NCBI RefSeq assembly: GCF_002504165.1
Contig: NZ_CP021410.1
Span: 1-42,252 of the forward strand
Source: Pacificitalea manganoxidans
GTDB lineage: Bacteria > Pseudomonadota > Alphaproteobacteria > Rhodobacterales > Rhodobacteraceae
DNA length: 42,252 bases
Direction: 5' to 3'
Shown here: piece after piece, positions 33,669 to 39,757 of the stretch
Position numbering within the stretch: the first letter of the stretch is position 1
Layout: every line of letters starts with the position of its first letter
The notes under the pieces: model-generated
The model's database searches: none
Told to the model about the DNA's origin: nothing
Seen by the model: the letters and a program-made list of their open reading frames with translations, nothing else
Program-made: the position numbers and the translations under genes

Positions 33669-34737
33669 TCTCTTCGATCATGCAGACGCAACTTCGGTTG
33701 CCAAGCCTCTGGATCCCCTGCTTCCGGATCGGCATCCGCAGCATGATCTGTTCATCTGCGACGTGGCCGATGCGGTGCTCAAGGACATGATGGCGCATAT
33801 GGAGCACCCGTTCTATTCGCTGTCCAAGAAGCCAGAGACGAACATTCGGCGCTATGAGCATAACGGGAACTGGATCGAGATCACGCCGAGCGTCAAAGGC
33901 CTGGCCACGATCTACGACAAGGACATCCTGATCTACTGCATCAGCCAGATCATGGCGAAGCTGAAGGATGGGCAACCGGTCTCGCCGCGGGTCCGGATCA
34001 ACACGCGGGATCTGCTTGTCTTCACGAACCGGGGCACGGCGGGCAAGGATTATGCAGCACTGGCCGAGGCCTTGGCGCGTTTGGCCGGAACACGGATCAG
34101 CACCAACATTCAGACGGCGGACGAGGAACAGTACGACACGTTCGGCCTGATCGATACGGCCTCCATCCGGCGCAAGCATGGCTTGGACGGGCGCCTGCTC
34201 TGGTGTGAGGTGAAGCTCTCGGAATGGGTGTTCAACGCGATCCGCTCGCATGAAGTCCTGACCCTGCATCGGGACTATTTCCGGCTGCGCAAACCGATTG
34301 AGCGCCGGGTCTATGAGATCGCCAGAAAGCACTGTGGCTCGCAGAAGGAATGGAAGGTCGGGGTCCCTACCCTGCTCAAGAAGACCGGCTCGCAGAGTCC
34401 GCTCAAGCGCTTCCGCGAGATGATCCGGGATCTGGTCGCCTTTGACCACCTGCCTGACTACAGCGTCTCATTCGAGGCTGAAACGGATATGGTCACGTTC
34501 TTGAACCGGGGCACGATGACATCCGAAGCGATCGAGATGCCGCCGGCGTTGTTCACCCCCCTCGATCCGGAGACCTTCGCCAAGGTGAAGGAGGTCGCGC
34601 CCGGCTGGGATGTCTATCACCTCGAACAGGAGTGGCGGGCCTGGATGATGGATGGCGGGCTGGATGCGCCGGCAAACCCTGACAAGGCTTTCCTTGGCTT
34701 CTGCCGTAAGTTCTTCGAAAAGCGTGGTCGGCCGTAG
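33649..34737 (+). CDS. repA: Replication initiator RepA (first replicon)
   Basis: This 362-residue plasmid replication initiator is of the RepA (RPA domain) type known from Rhodobacterales plasmids. Recognisable segments are QHDLFICDVADAVLKD, MEHPFYSLSKKP, IEITPSVKGLATIYDKDILIYCISQ, RDLLVFTNRGTAGKDY, the winged-helix part WVFNAIRSHEVLTLHRDYFRLRKPIERRVYEIARKHCG, and a C terminus ending FCRKFFEKRGRP. It should bind the iterons immediately upstream. The start codon ATG at 33649 is joined to the sixth iteron, so RepA binding there would also block its own translation start region. The minus-strand repA at 34911 encodes a clear homologue, sharing for example LTLHRDYFRLRKP and ARKHCG. The two genes converge, with 173 bases between them. 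No frameshift or missing segment is seen. Confidence 0.92.
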   Translation: MVTKTPNLFDHADATSVAKPLDPLLPDRHPQHDLFICDVADAVLKDMMAHMEHPFYSLSKKPETNIRRYEHNGNWIEITPSVKGLATIYDKDILIYCISQIMAKLKDGQPVSPRVRINTRDLLVFTNRGTAGKDYAALAEALARLAGTRISTNIQTADEEQYDTFGLIDTASIRRKHGLDGRLLWCEVKLSEWVFNAIRSHEVLTLHRDYFRLRKPIERRVYEIARKHCGSQKEWKVGVPTLLKKTGSQSPLKRFREMIRDLVAFDHLPDYSVSFEAETDMVTFLNRGTMTSEAIEMPPALFTPLDPETFAKVKEVAPGWDVYHLEQEWRAWMMDGGLDAPANPDKAFLGFCRKFFEKRGRP

Positions 34738-34768
34738 CGAGGCGCTGGAGGCTGCGGTCCTGAGGGCA

Positions 34769-34784
34769 ATTGTCCGCGGACAAT
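34769..34784. other. 16-bp perfect palindrome between the two repA genes
   Basis: ATTGTCCGCGGACAAT is a perfect palindrome of 16 bases, 32 bases after the first repA. It resembles the 16-base palindromic centromere anchors (pattern TTNNCNGCNGNNAA) of RepABC plasmids in alphaproteobacteria. It may be a partition site, a remnant of one, or simply a shared hairpin between convergent genes; there is no T tract for a terminator. Confidence 0.55.
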
Positions 34785-34910
34785 CACCCGCCTGCGCGTC
34801 CTGCTCTCATGGAGACCTTGGGGCTCGCCGGCCCCCGACTGAGTCTCAAGGCCTGATGTTGGCAACGCTTGACACGCTGGTTCTACCGTCCGTCGTCACG
34901 CAAGTTCCAG

Positions 34911-35951
34911 TTAGGGGGGACCACGTTTCTCGAAGACCTTCTTGCAGAACCCAATGAAAGCCGCATTGGGATCGCGGGGCGGTTCCGTCATCCAGTTGCG
35001 CCATTCCTGCTCGAGTACGTATACGTCCCATCCCGGCGCGGCTGTTCGTGCGTCATGGTAGGCTTCTGGGTCGAGCCGTATCTGTGAGACGGAAGGATGC
35101 GTACTTCTGCCTTGGTCACTACGGCGATTGGTGAAGATAACCATGTCATCTTCTACCCTTACAGCATAGTCAGGCATATGGGCATGTTGGCCATCTTGGC
35201 GCACGATACTCATGACCAAGCGGCGAAACTCTTTCGAGGTGGAGCAAGAACCGCACTTGGCTTGCAGCTTCGCGAGGCTGATCTTCCATTCCTGCTTCGC
35301 TCCACAATGTTTCCTGGCAAGCTCATAGATGCGCCGTTCCAATGGCTTCCGCAGACGGAAATAGTCGCGATGCAGGGTCAAAACTTCACGGTGCCGAATA
35401 GCGTTGAACACCCAATCTGACAGCCTGATCTCCACCTCCTGCATCCGTCCGTCGCGTGTCTCACGGACGATCTTGAATCGGTCGATCAGTCCGAAACCGT
35501 CGAACTCTTCCTTGCCGCCGGTAATAAGATTGGTCGTGACTACTGTGCCCTGAAGACGTTCAAGGGCTGCTTTGAGCTGCTCATACCCACGCCCATCCGT
35601 TCCTCGATTTGTAGCCTTCAGTAAGTCATACGCCCTAAAGCGAATAGTCGGACTGACTTCTCGTTCTTCATTCAACGCTGCAATGCATTGGCTGATGCAG
35701 TAAATGAGCACGTCACGGTCATGGACCGTTGCTAGTCCCTTCATTGAGGGGGTGATTTCGACAAAGCTCGTGCCGTTCTCGTACCGGCGGATACGCCGGT
35801 CCGGCTTGGTCGATATCGAGAAGATCGGGTGTTCCATCGAAGCCATGTCACCTTTAGGTGCGGCATCGAAAATGTCGCAAACGAAAAAGTCTGCTTGCTG
35901 CATTCGGTCCGGTAAGAGCGGAGATCGAGAGTTCGTGTTATCACCCACCAT
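34911..35951 (-). CDS. repA: Replication initiator RepA (second replicon)
   Basis: This 346-residue RepA-type initiator is homologous to the one at 33649 but clearly divergent. It shares the order MEHPIFSISTKPDRRIRRYENG, VEITPSMKGLATVHDRDVLIYCISQ, DLLKATNRGTDGRGY, WVFNAIRHREVLTLHRDYFRLRKPLERRIYELARKHCGAKQEWK and a C terminus FCKKVFEKRGPP. It begins at an ATG on the minus strand whose first codons (ATGGTGGGTGATAACACGAA) are the first iteron of its own array. It is intact by length and motif content. Its iterons differ in sequence from those of the first replicon, so the two systems are probably compatible and separately controlled. The partition genes lie just beyond its iterons, which suggests they belong to this module. 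Confidence 0.92.
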   Translation of the reverse strand: MVGDNTNSRSPLLPDRMQQADFFVCDIFDAAPKGDMASMEHPIFSISTKPDRRIRRYENGTSFVEITPSMKGLATVHDRDVLIYCISQCIAALNEEREVSPTIRFRAYDLLKATNRGTDGRGYEQLKAALERLQGTVVTTNLITGGKEEFDGFGLIDRFKIVRETRDGRMQEVEIRLSDWVFNAIRHREVLTLHRDYFRLRKPLERRIYELARKHCGAKQEWKISLAKLQAKCGSCSTSKEFRRLVMSIVRQDGQHAHMPDYAVRVEDDMVIFTNRRSDQGRSTHPSVSQIRLDPEAYHDARTAAPGWDVYVLEQEWRNWMTEPPRDPNAAFIGFCKKVFEKRGPP

Positions 35952-36052
35952 GGCTGTACAATCGTGTTTTCACACACCATGGTCAAGAGTTTCGTGCTTT
36001 CACACACCAAGGTTCGTGTTATCACCCACCTTTTTTCGTGCTTTCACACACC
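35932..36052 (-). repeat. Iteron array of the second RepA replicon
   Basis: Five 18-base repeats start (plus-strand coordinates) at 35932, 35961, 35991, 36013 and 36035. On the minus strand they read GGTGGGTGATAACACGAA or GGTGTGTGAAAGCACGAA, with small variations. Spacings are 29, 30, 22 and 22, the mirror image of the first array. The copy at 35932 overlaps the start of repA on the minus strand. The repeats share GGT...T.A.A.C.CGAA with the first array, but differ enough to bind separate initiators. Confidence 0.9.
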
Positions 36053-36059
36053 GTGTGTC

Positions 36060-36137
36060 TAAGAAAAATTATATTTTTCAGTGAGATAAGTATCGTTTGC
36101 TGAAGGGTAACACTGAATCTAACACCTTATTTAACAC
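36060..36137. other. Origin 2: AT-rich tract and TAACAC repeats
   Basis: An AT-rich tract (about 36060-36092, including ATTATATTTTTC) is followed by TAACAC at 36108, 36120 and 36132, spaced 12 bases. TAACAC is the complement of the GTGTTA repeats of origin 1, so this is the mirror-image unwinding region of the second replicon. I did not find a perfect DnaA box here. Confidence 0.65.
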
Positions 36138-36250
36138 TTAGACATCTGGATACGAGCGTCCTCAGTTCCGTCGCTTACGAGGTGAGGAAAGTACTATGCG
36201 CCCTACCCTTCTCAACGGCGTAATCTCTCCCGATCAGCTGGATCTATCAG

Positions 36251-36415
36251 CTAGGCCCCTAGTAGCATTGGAATCTAGGTGTCTTCCTTCCTAGGATGCT
36301 ACGATCCTAGCGGTATAGCTTCCGATGATCCTGCAAATCTGCAACCCTTAAGGGCTAAATTTCCTTGGTTCCTTCGGTTCTAGCTTGTCAGCTTCCTGTG
36401 ATCCTCACATCCTAG
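36251..36415. repeat. CTAG-rich cluster upstream of parA
   Basis: Seven CTAG tetramers occur in 165 bases (starts 36251, 36259, 36275, 36291, 36307, 36380, 36412), several inside TCCTAGGA-like palindromic octamers. CTAG is usually rare in bacterial DNA. A short ORF of 32 codons starts at the ATG at 36196 with GAGGAAAG before it, but it ends within the cluster and is probably not a gene. The cluster is a candidate operator or centromere for the partition pair. Confidence 0.6.
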
Positions 36416-36440
36416 GACTTAACAAAAATAGGAGGCAGCA

Positions 36441-37082
36441 GTGATTATCTCTCTGATTTCTCAGAAGGGGGGCGTCGGCAAAAGCGCTCTGGCAAGGCTC
36501 CTGGCCGTCGAAGTGGCCCGTGCAGGATGGGCCGTGAAGATCGCCGATCTCGATCCGGCCCAAGGGACATCGACCAAATGGAAAGCGCGCCGCGATCAGG
36601 CGGAACTTCATCCGGAGGTCGCGGTCGAGAAATATCGCACCGTGGATCGGGCGATCAAGGAGGCAGAGCGCTTCGATCTCATGATCCTCGACGGACCGGC
36701 ACATGCCGAACAGGGCGGCCGTGTCATGGCGCAGAACAGCGACTTGGTGCTGATGCCGACAGGCTACAGCCTCGATGACATGGAGCCGCAGATCGAAGCC
36801 GCTTACGAGCTGGAAGACGCGGGCGTCCCATCTGACCGGATCTTCTTCTGCTTCTGCCGAGCCAAGGGATCAGATGCTGAAGACCGGGCCGCGCGCACCT
36901 ATCTTGGGAAAGCGCGCATGAACGTGCTCGAGCCGACATTCCCTGAACTGGCCTCCATCCGTCAGGGCCATGCCGAAGGGCGCGCCGCATCGGAAGTGCC
37001 GTTCCCTAAAGTGCAGGCCAAGGCGATTGCCGTGGCTCAGGCGATCATGAACCGTCTGCCGGGCGTGAAGGAGGCTGCATGA
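36441..37082 (+). CDS. parA: ParA-family partition ATPase
   Basis: This 213-residue small ParA/MinD-type ATPase drives plasmid segregation. The deviant Walker A motif KGGVGKS is at residues 9-15, followed by VKIADLDPAQGTST, and the Walker B-type strand is FDLMILDGPAH. The small size with no N-terminal helix-turn-helix marks it as a type Ib ParA, which pairs with a small ribbon-helix-helix DNA-binding partner. It starts at a GTG (36441) with AGGAGG upstream and overlaps the next gene (ATGA). Flanking CTAG-rich sequences could be the centromere. Its position beyond the second iteron array fits a rep2-parA-parB unit. Confidence 0.93.
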   Translation: MIISLISQKGGVGKSALARLLAVEVARAGWAVKIADLDPAQGTSTKWKARRDQAELHPEVAVEKYRTVDRAIKEAERFDLMILDGPAHAEQGGRVMAQNSDLVLMPTGYSLDDMEPQIEAAYELEDAGVPSDRIFFCFCRAKGSDAEDRAARTYLGKARMNVLEPTFPELASIRQGHAEGRAASEVPFPKVQAKAIAVAQAIMNRLPGVKEAA

Positions 37083-37348
37083 TGTCCAAGGGTCTTCAGA
37101 TCGCAGAACCGCCACGCCGCCGCCAGAGCGGGGCAGGGGGGGCAGACACCCGGCCCGAGAAAGCAAAGCCCGCGCCGATCGCGAAATTCGATCATGTGGC
37201 CGAGGATGAGAAGGTCCAGTTCAACAAGCGCGTCACCCGCGGGGTTGCCGACGGCTACGAGATCCTCGCCATCCGAACCCGCCGCAAGGTTCCGGACCTC
37301 TTGGCCGAAGCGCTCAGCTTGCTCGAAGAGAAATACGGAAAAGTCTAG
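37079..37348 (+). CDS. Small RHH-type centromere-binding protein (ParB/ParG-like)
   Basis: This 89-residue protein has a basic, proline-rich N-terminal tail (residues about 1-38) and a ribbon-helix-helix-like C-terminal part: KVQFNKRVTRGVADGYEILAIRTRRKVPDLLAEALSLLEEKYG. A beta strand followed by two helices of this form is typical of ParG/ParB-like partners of type Ib ParA. It should bind repeats next to the operon, repress it and stimulate the ParA ATPase. The start overlaps the parA stop (ATGA), with GGAGG upstream. Its stop codon TAG lies inside the first CTAG of the downstream cluster. The family label is inferred from fold pattern and position. Confidence 0.75.
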   Translation: MMSKGLQIAEPPRRRQSGAGGADTRPEKAKPAPIAKFDHVAEDEKVQFNKRVTRGVADGYEILAIRTRRKVPDLLAEALSLLEEKYGKV

Positions 37349-37396
37349 GATCATAGGGTTCTAGCACTACAACTTGATAGATACCTAGGAAGCTAG
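37345..37396. repeat. CTAG-rich cluster downstream of the partition genes
   Basis: Four CTAG tetramers occur in 52 bases (37345, 37361, 37385, 37393). The string CTAGGATCATAG at 37345 also occurs exactly at 31247-31258 in the other gene-free region. It is a second candidate binding site of the RHH protein. Confidence 0.55.
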
Positions 37397-37483
37397 GATC
37401 AAAGAAGTCAGGCTCGGTTCTCAGGACTACGCGCGGCCGGAGACACTGGCGAACACGGGGCAGGGCAGGGGGCCCGTGAAGGT

Positions 37484-37507
37484 GTCCTGATCCAGCGGGA
37501 TCAGGAC
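37484..37507. repeat. Inverted repeat with 10-bp arms
   Basis: GTCCTGATCC (37484-37493) and GGATCAGGAC (37498-37507) form a perfect 10-bp stem around AGCG. No T run follows, so a protein-binding site or centromere-like element is as likely as a terminator for the partition operon. Confidence 0.6.
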
Positions 37508-37588
37508 GTGGTGGGAGGCAGGGCCGCAGGTTGGTTACTTATCCTTGCGGCTGGCCCTCATATTGGGTATCTCGCACATCACCACGGC

Positions 37589-37662
37589 GGCGAGTTGGCG
37601 GAGTGGTGACGCAGCGGATTGCAAATCCGTGTACACCGGTTCGATTCCGGTACTCGCCTCCA
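37589..37662 (+). tRNA. tRNA-Cys (anticodon GCA)
   Basis: The acceptor stem GGCGAGT pairs with ACTCGCC (37652-37658), followed by discriminator T and an encoded CCA (37660-37662). The anticodon stem is GCGGA/TCCGT with one G-T pair around the loop TTGCAAA, anticodon GCA. The T arm is ACCGG-TTCGATT-CCGGT. The D arm has three or four pairs, as usual for tRNA-Cys. All folding elements are present, so the gene looks functional. It lies between the partition genes and hipBA. A tRNA-Cys on an apparent plasmid is unusual; it may be a supplementary copy or mark an integration junction. Confidence 0.93.
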
Positions 37663-37680
37663 CATCATTTCCAATGATGT
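37662..37680. terminator. Hairpin immediately after tRNA-Cys
   Basis: ACATCATT-TCC-AATGATGT forms an 8-bp perfect stem with a 3-base loop starting at the final A of the encoded CCA. There is no T run, so it may act in 3' processing or be a weak terminator. Confidence 0.4.
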
Positions 37681-37798
37681 AGCAGCCAGGACGCTCGAGG
37701 CAGGCACGAGTTCTACCTGCTCATGTTCTGTTCCGCGGCGAGCTGATTGTCATTTTGCATCACCTCCATCAACATCGGGAAACATGCTAGGTTTGAGT

Positions 37799-39091
37799 TT
37801 ATACGGCAAAAAGGGTAGCCGCCCGACCTCGTATTCCAGCAACAATGGCTTCCGCCAATAGCTGCGGAAACCCATCCGGCAAGTCTACGACTGTCTTGTC
37901 CATGGCGGGTTCAAGCTCTGTCGCAATGTCCGACAAGATCTCTTCGGCCAGCGCGACACCATATCCCGCCGCCTTCGCCGCCTGCAGGAAGTGGCGGGGC
38001 ACCACCTCGTTGATCCGGTAGTGTCCATCGACGGCCATCGCGAGGCGCATCCGGTTCTGGCGGATTTGACCGTCATCCACGGCTTTTTGTGCGCTGAGCA
38101 CGTCATAAAGCGGGGTCATACGGAAGCCGCCAGGGCGCAATGCAATGCTGAAATTCTTCGCATGCCCGTCCGTCGCTCCTAAGAGCCAAAACAGCACTTG
38201 CGCACGGAAGAACGCGCGCTGGTCCAGCTCAGGGTCATCACTGCCCGCTAGCAACCCGATCCCTTCGGTGATCCCCGGTCCGCCGTCCATTTGATACTTC
38301 TGGCTGGGTGGGACAGTCAGCGCTTGGCAAAAATCTTCCTGCGGCAGGCGGATCAATCGGCCATCCTTGGTCCAGCGCCGATCGAACCGCGTCACGACAA
38401 GGCTTCGCACGTCCTCGAAGTCGGCAATCTCGACCTCCGCCACATCCATGCCCATGGCGCGGCAAAAGCTCATGCACAAATACTCGTTTTCGACGCTGTC
38501 GGATAGATCAATCCCTGCGGGCAGAACGCCAAGCTGCGTCTTGAGGATATGGGTTGTTGGGGTGAGCCCCGATGGACGGATCCACGCGCCTTCGTGGCGG
38601 AGCAGCGCTGTTTTCTCCTGCGCCCCGGCGATTGAAATGCGAAAGTCGTCTTCCTCCTCCAAGCCGAGCGGAGCACTTGCAAGGTTACGCAGCATATCCG
38701 CTATCTGCGCTTCAGATACCTGCTCACCCTCGAGTGCACCAACTTCGCAGACCTCACCCGAGACGAACTGCAGCGCCCCCACGCAATCGCGCCCGATCTT
38801 CTCCAGCATGTGCCATGCGTCTGTGCCTCCAGCGCGCACCCGAGCGGCAACGCGTTCGCGTATCGCCTGATTATCCGGCAGTAGGTTTTCCAAATAGGCG
38901 ATAACAGGGCCGCCCTGGTGTGCCACTTCACGTAAAGGCAGGGACAGCGAGATGGGCATGGCGTGCTCCCACGCCAACCAGTCCGGATCATAGGTGAAGC
39001 TGATTGCGCCTGAACCAGCTAGACGCAAAGCCCCAACCAGCCGTCCGTTCAGAAGCACCTGCATCGTGCCGCTACGCCCGCGTTTGGCCAT
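37799..39091 (-). CDS. hipA: HipA serine/threonine kinase toxin
   Basis: This 430-residue full-length HipA kinase is the toxin of the hipBA pair. In E. coli HipA phosphorylates glutamyl-tRNA synthetase, leading to growth arrest. The flexible loop holding the autophosphorylated serine is FRISIAGAQEKTALL (S153, equivalent to Ser150). The catalytic part is ATDGHAKNFSI, with D308 and N313, and the metal-binding aspartate is D330 in PLYDVLSAQ. The N-terminal domain (MQVLLNGRLVGAL, SLPLREV, FLENLLPDN-like YLENLLPDNQAIRER) is also typical. The start is the ATG at 39091, overlapping the hipB stop (TGATG), though a TTG three bases earlier is possible. Catalytic residues are intact, so the toxin should be active. 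It may stabilise the plasmid. Confidence 0.93.
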   Translation of the reverse strand: MAKRGRSGTMQVLLNGRLVGALRLAGSGAISFTYDPDWLAWEHAMPISLSLPLREVAHQGGPVIAYLENLLPDNQAIRERVAARVRAGGTDAWHMLEKIGRDCVGALQFVSGEVCEVGALEGEQVSEAQIADMLRNLASAPLGLEEEDDFRISIAGAQEKTALLRHEGAWIRPSGLTPTTHILKTQLGVLPAGIDLSDSVENEYLCMSFCRAMGMDVAEVEIADFEDVRSLVVTRFDRRWTKDGRLIRLPQEDFCQALTVPPSQKYQMDGGPGITEGIGLLAGSDDPELDQRAFFRAQVLFWLLGATDGHAKNFSIALRPGGFRMTPLYDVLSAQKAVDDGQIRQNRMRLAMAVDGHYRINEVVPRHFLQAAKAAGYGVALAEEILSDIATELEPAMDKTVVDLPDGFPQLLAEAIVAGIRGRAATLFAV

Positions 39092-39336
39092 CAAAAGATA
39101 TCCTCGATCTCAAGCGAGCCACCGCGCTCCACCAATCGGAACTCAAGCCCAAGTGCCGCCATGACAGCGAGCACAGTCGCGAGCTTGGTTCCCGCATCGC
39201 CATTCTCCAGCGACGAAACCGTCGCGACACGCAAATTCGTGCGCGCGCTGATATCGCTTTGGGTCCAGCCGCGCGCTTTGCGCGTCCGGCGGAGTGCCTC
39301 GCCGATCTGCTCGGCCGTTCGTGCTGTGAGGTCCAT
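39091..39336 (-). CDS. hipB: HipB-like antitoxin and repressor
   Basis: This 81-residue protein has a Cro/C1-type helix-turn-helix: IGEALRRTRKARGWTQSDISARTNLRVATVSSLENGDAGTKLATVLAVMAALGLEF. It is the antitoxin expected to bind HipA and repress the shared promoter. The ATG at 39336 has AAGGAG upstream on the minus strand, and the stop overlaps the hipA start by one base. Three palindromic operators lie directly upstream (39350-39419). The sequence ends in EDIF, similar in role to the C-terminal tail of other HipB proteins, though this is not certain. Confidence 0.9.
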   Translation of the reverse strand: MDLTARTAEQIGEALRRTRKARGWTQSDISARTNLRVATVSSLENGDAGTKLATVLAVMAALGLEFRLVERGGSLEIEDIF

Positions 39337-39349
39337 GATGCGGCTCCTT

Positions 39350-39419
39350 TTACGGTGTGGCGTAAATTAAACAAAATTACGCCACAGCGTAAATACTTAA
39401 TTTTTACGCCATAACGTAA
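39350..39419 (-). promoter_or_regulatory. Triple operator of the hipBA promoter
   Basis: Three 16-base palindromes of the form TTACG-N6-CGTAA lie at 39350-39365, 39377-39392 and 39404-39419. Their spacing is exactly 27 and 27 bases. They occupy the space before hipB, where its promoter must lie, and are the probable HipB binding sites. E. coli hipBA has four operators of another sequence (TATCCN8GGATA), so the principle is the same while the sequence differs. Confidence 0.85.
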
Positions 39420-39757
39420 CATGCGAGCCATACTGCACACCTGCAGTGAGCTGTCTTGGGTGGCGTCCGAACGGGTCAGCGAGGGACCCCAGAAACGATC
39501 GAGAAACGAGGTCCATGTGCATCACTAATTCTGTCTTCGATGACCTGTAGCAGAAAGCGTCGTAGTGGGAACTCATTGGCGCCGCGATGAAGCGTTCGGA
39601 GCAGGGCGCTGCCTGTAATGAATTTTTGCCTTCCCAAGCTCATATTCCGTTCGGAAGCAAACCGACAGATCATTGCGTAAAAGAACCTCTGGTCTCTCGG
39701 AAAGCAGGCCAATAGGACTGGGCGCGTCCAATAGCAGAACAGTCGATACCCGGTTTC
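39420..39757. other. Intergenic stretch between hipBA and the EPS glycosyltransferase
   Basis: About 340 bases. A minus-strand open frame crosses it (39476-39877) but runs 120 bases into the glycosyltransferase gene and has no recognisable start. Its central part (FYAMICRFASERNMSLGRQK, then ITGSALLRTLHRGANEF) looks fairly protein-like, so a decayed gene is possible. I see no hairpin terminator. Confidence 0.35.

Noticed and set aside
36196-36294. A 32-codon ORF with a good ribosome-binding site (GAGGAAAG) upstream of parA
   Set aside because: It ends inside the CTAG cluster, has no recognisable features and is short enough to arise by chance. A leader peptide is possible but unsupported.
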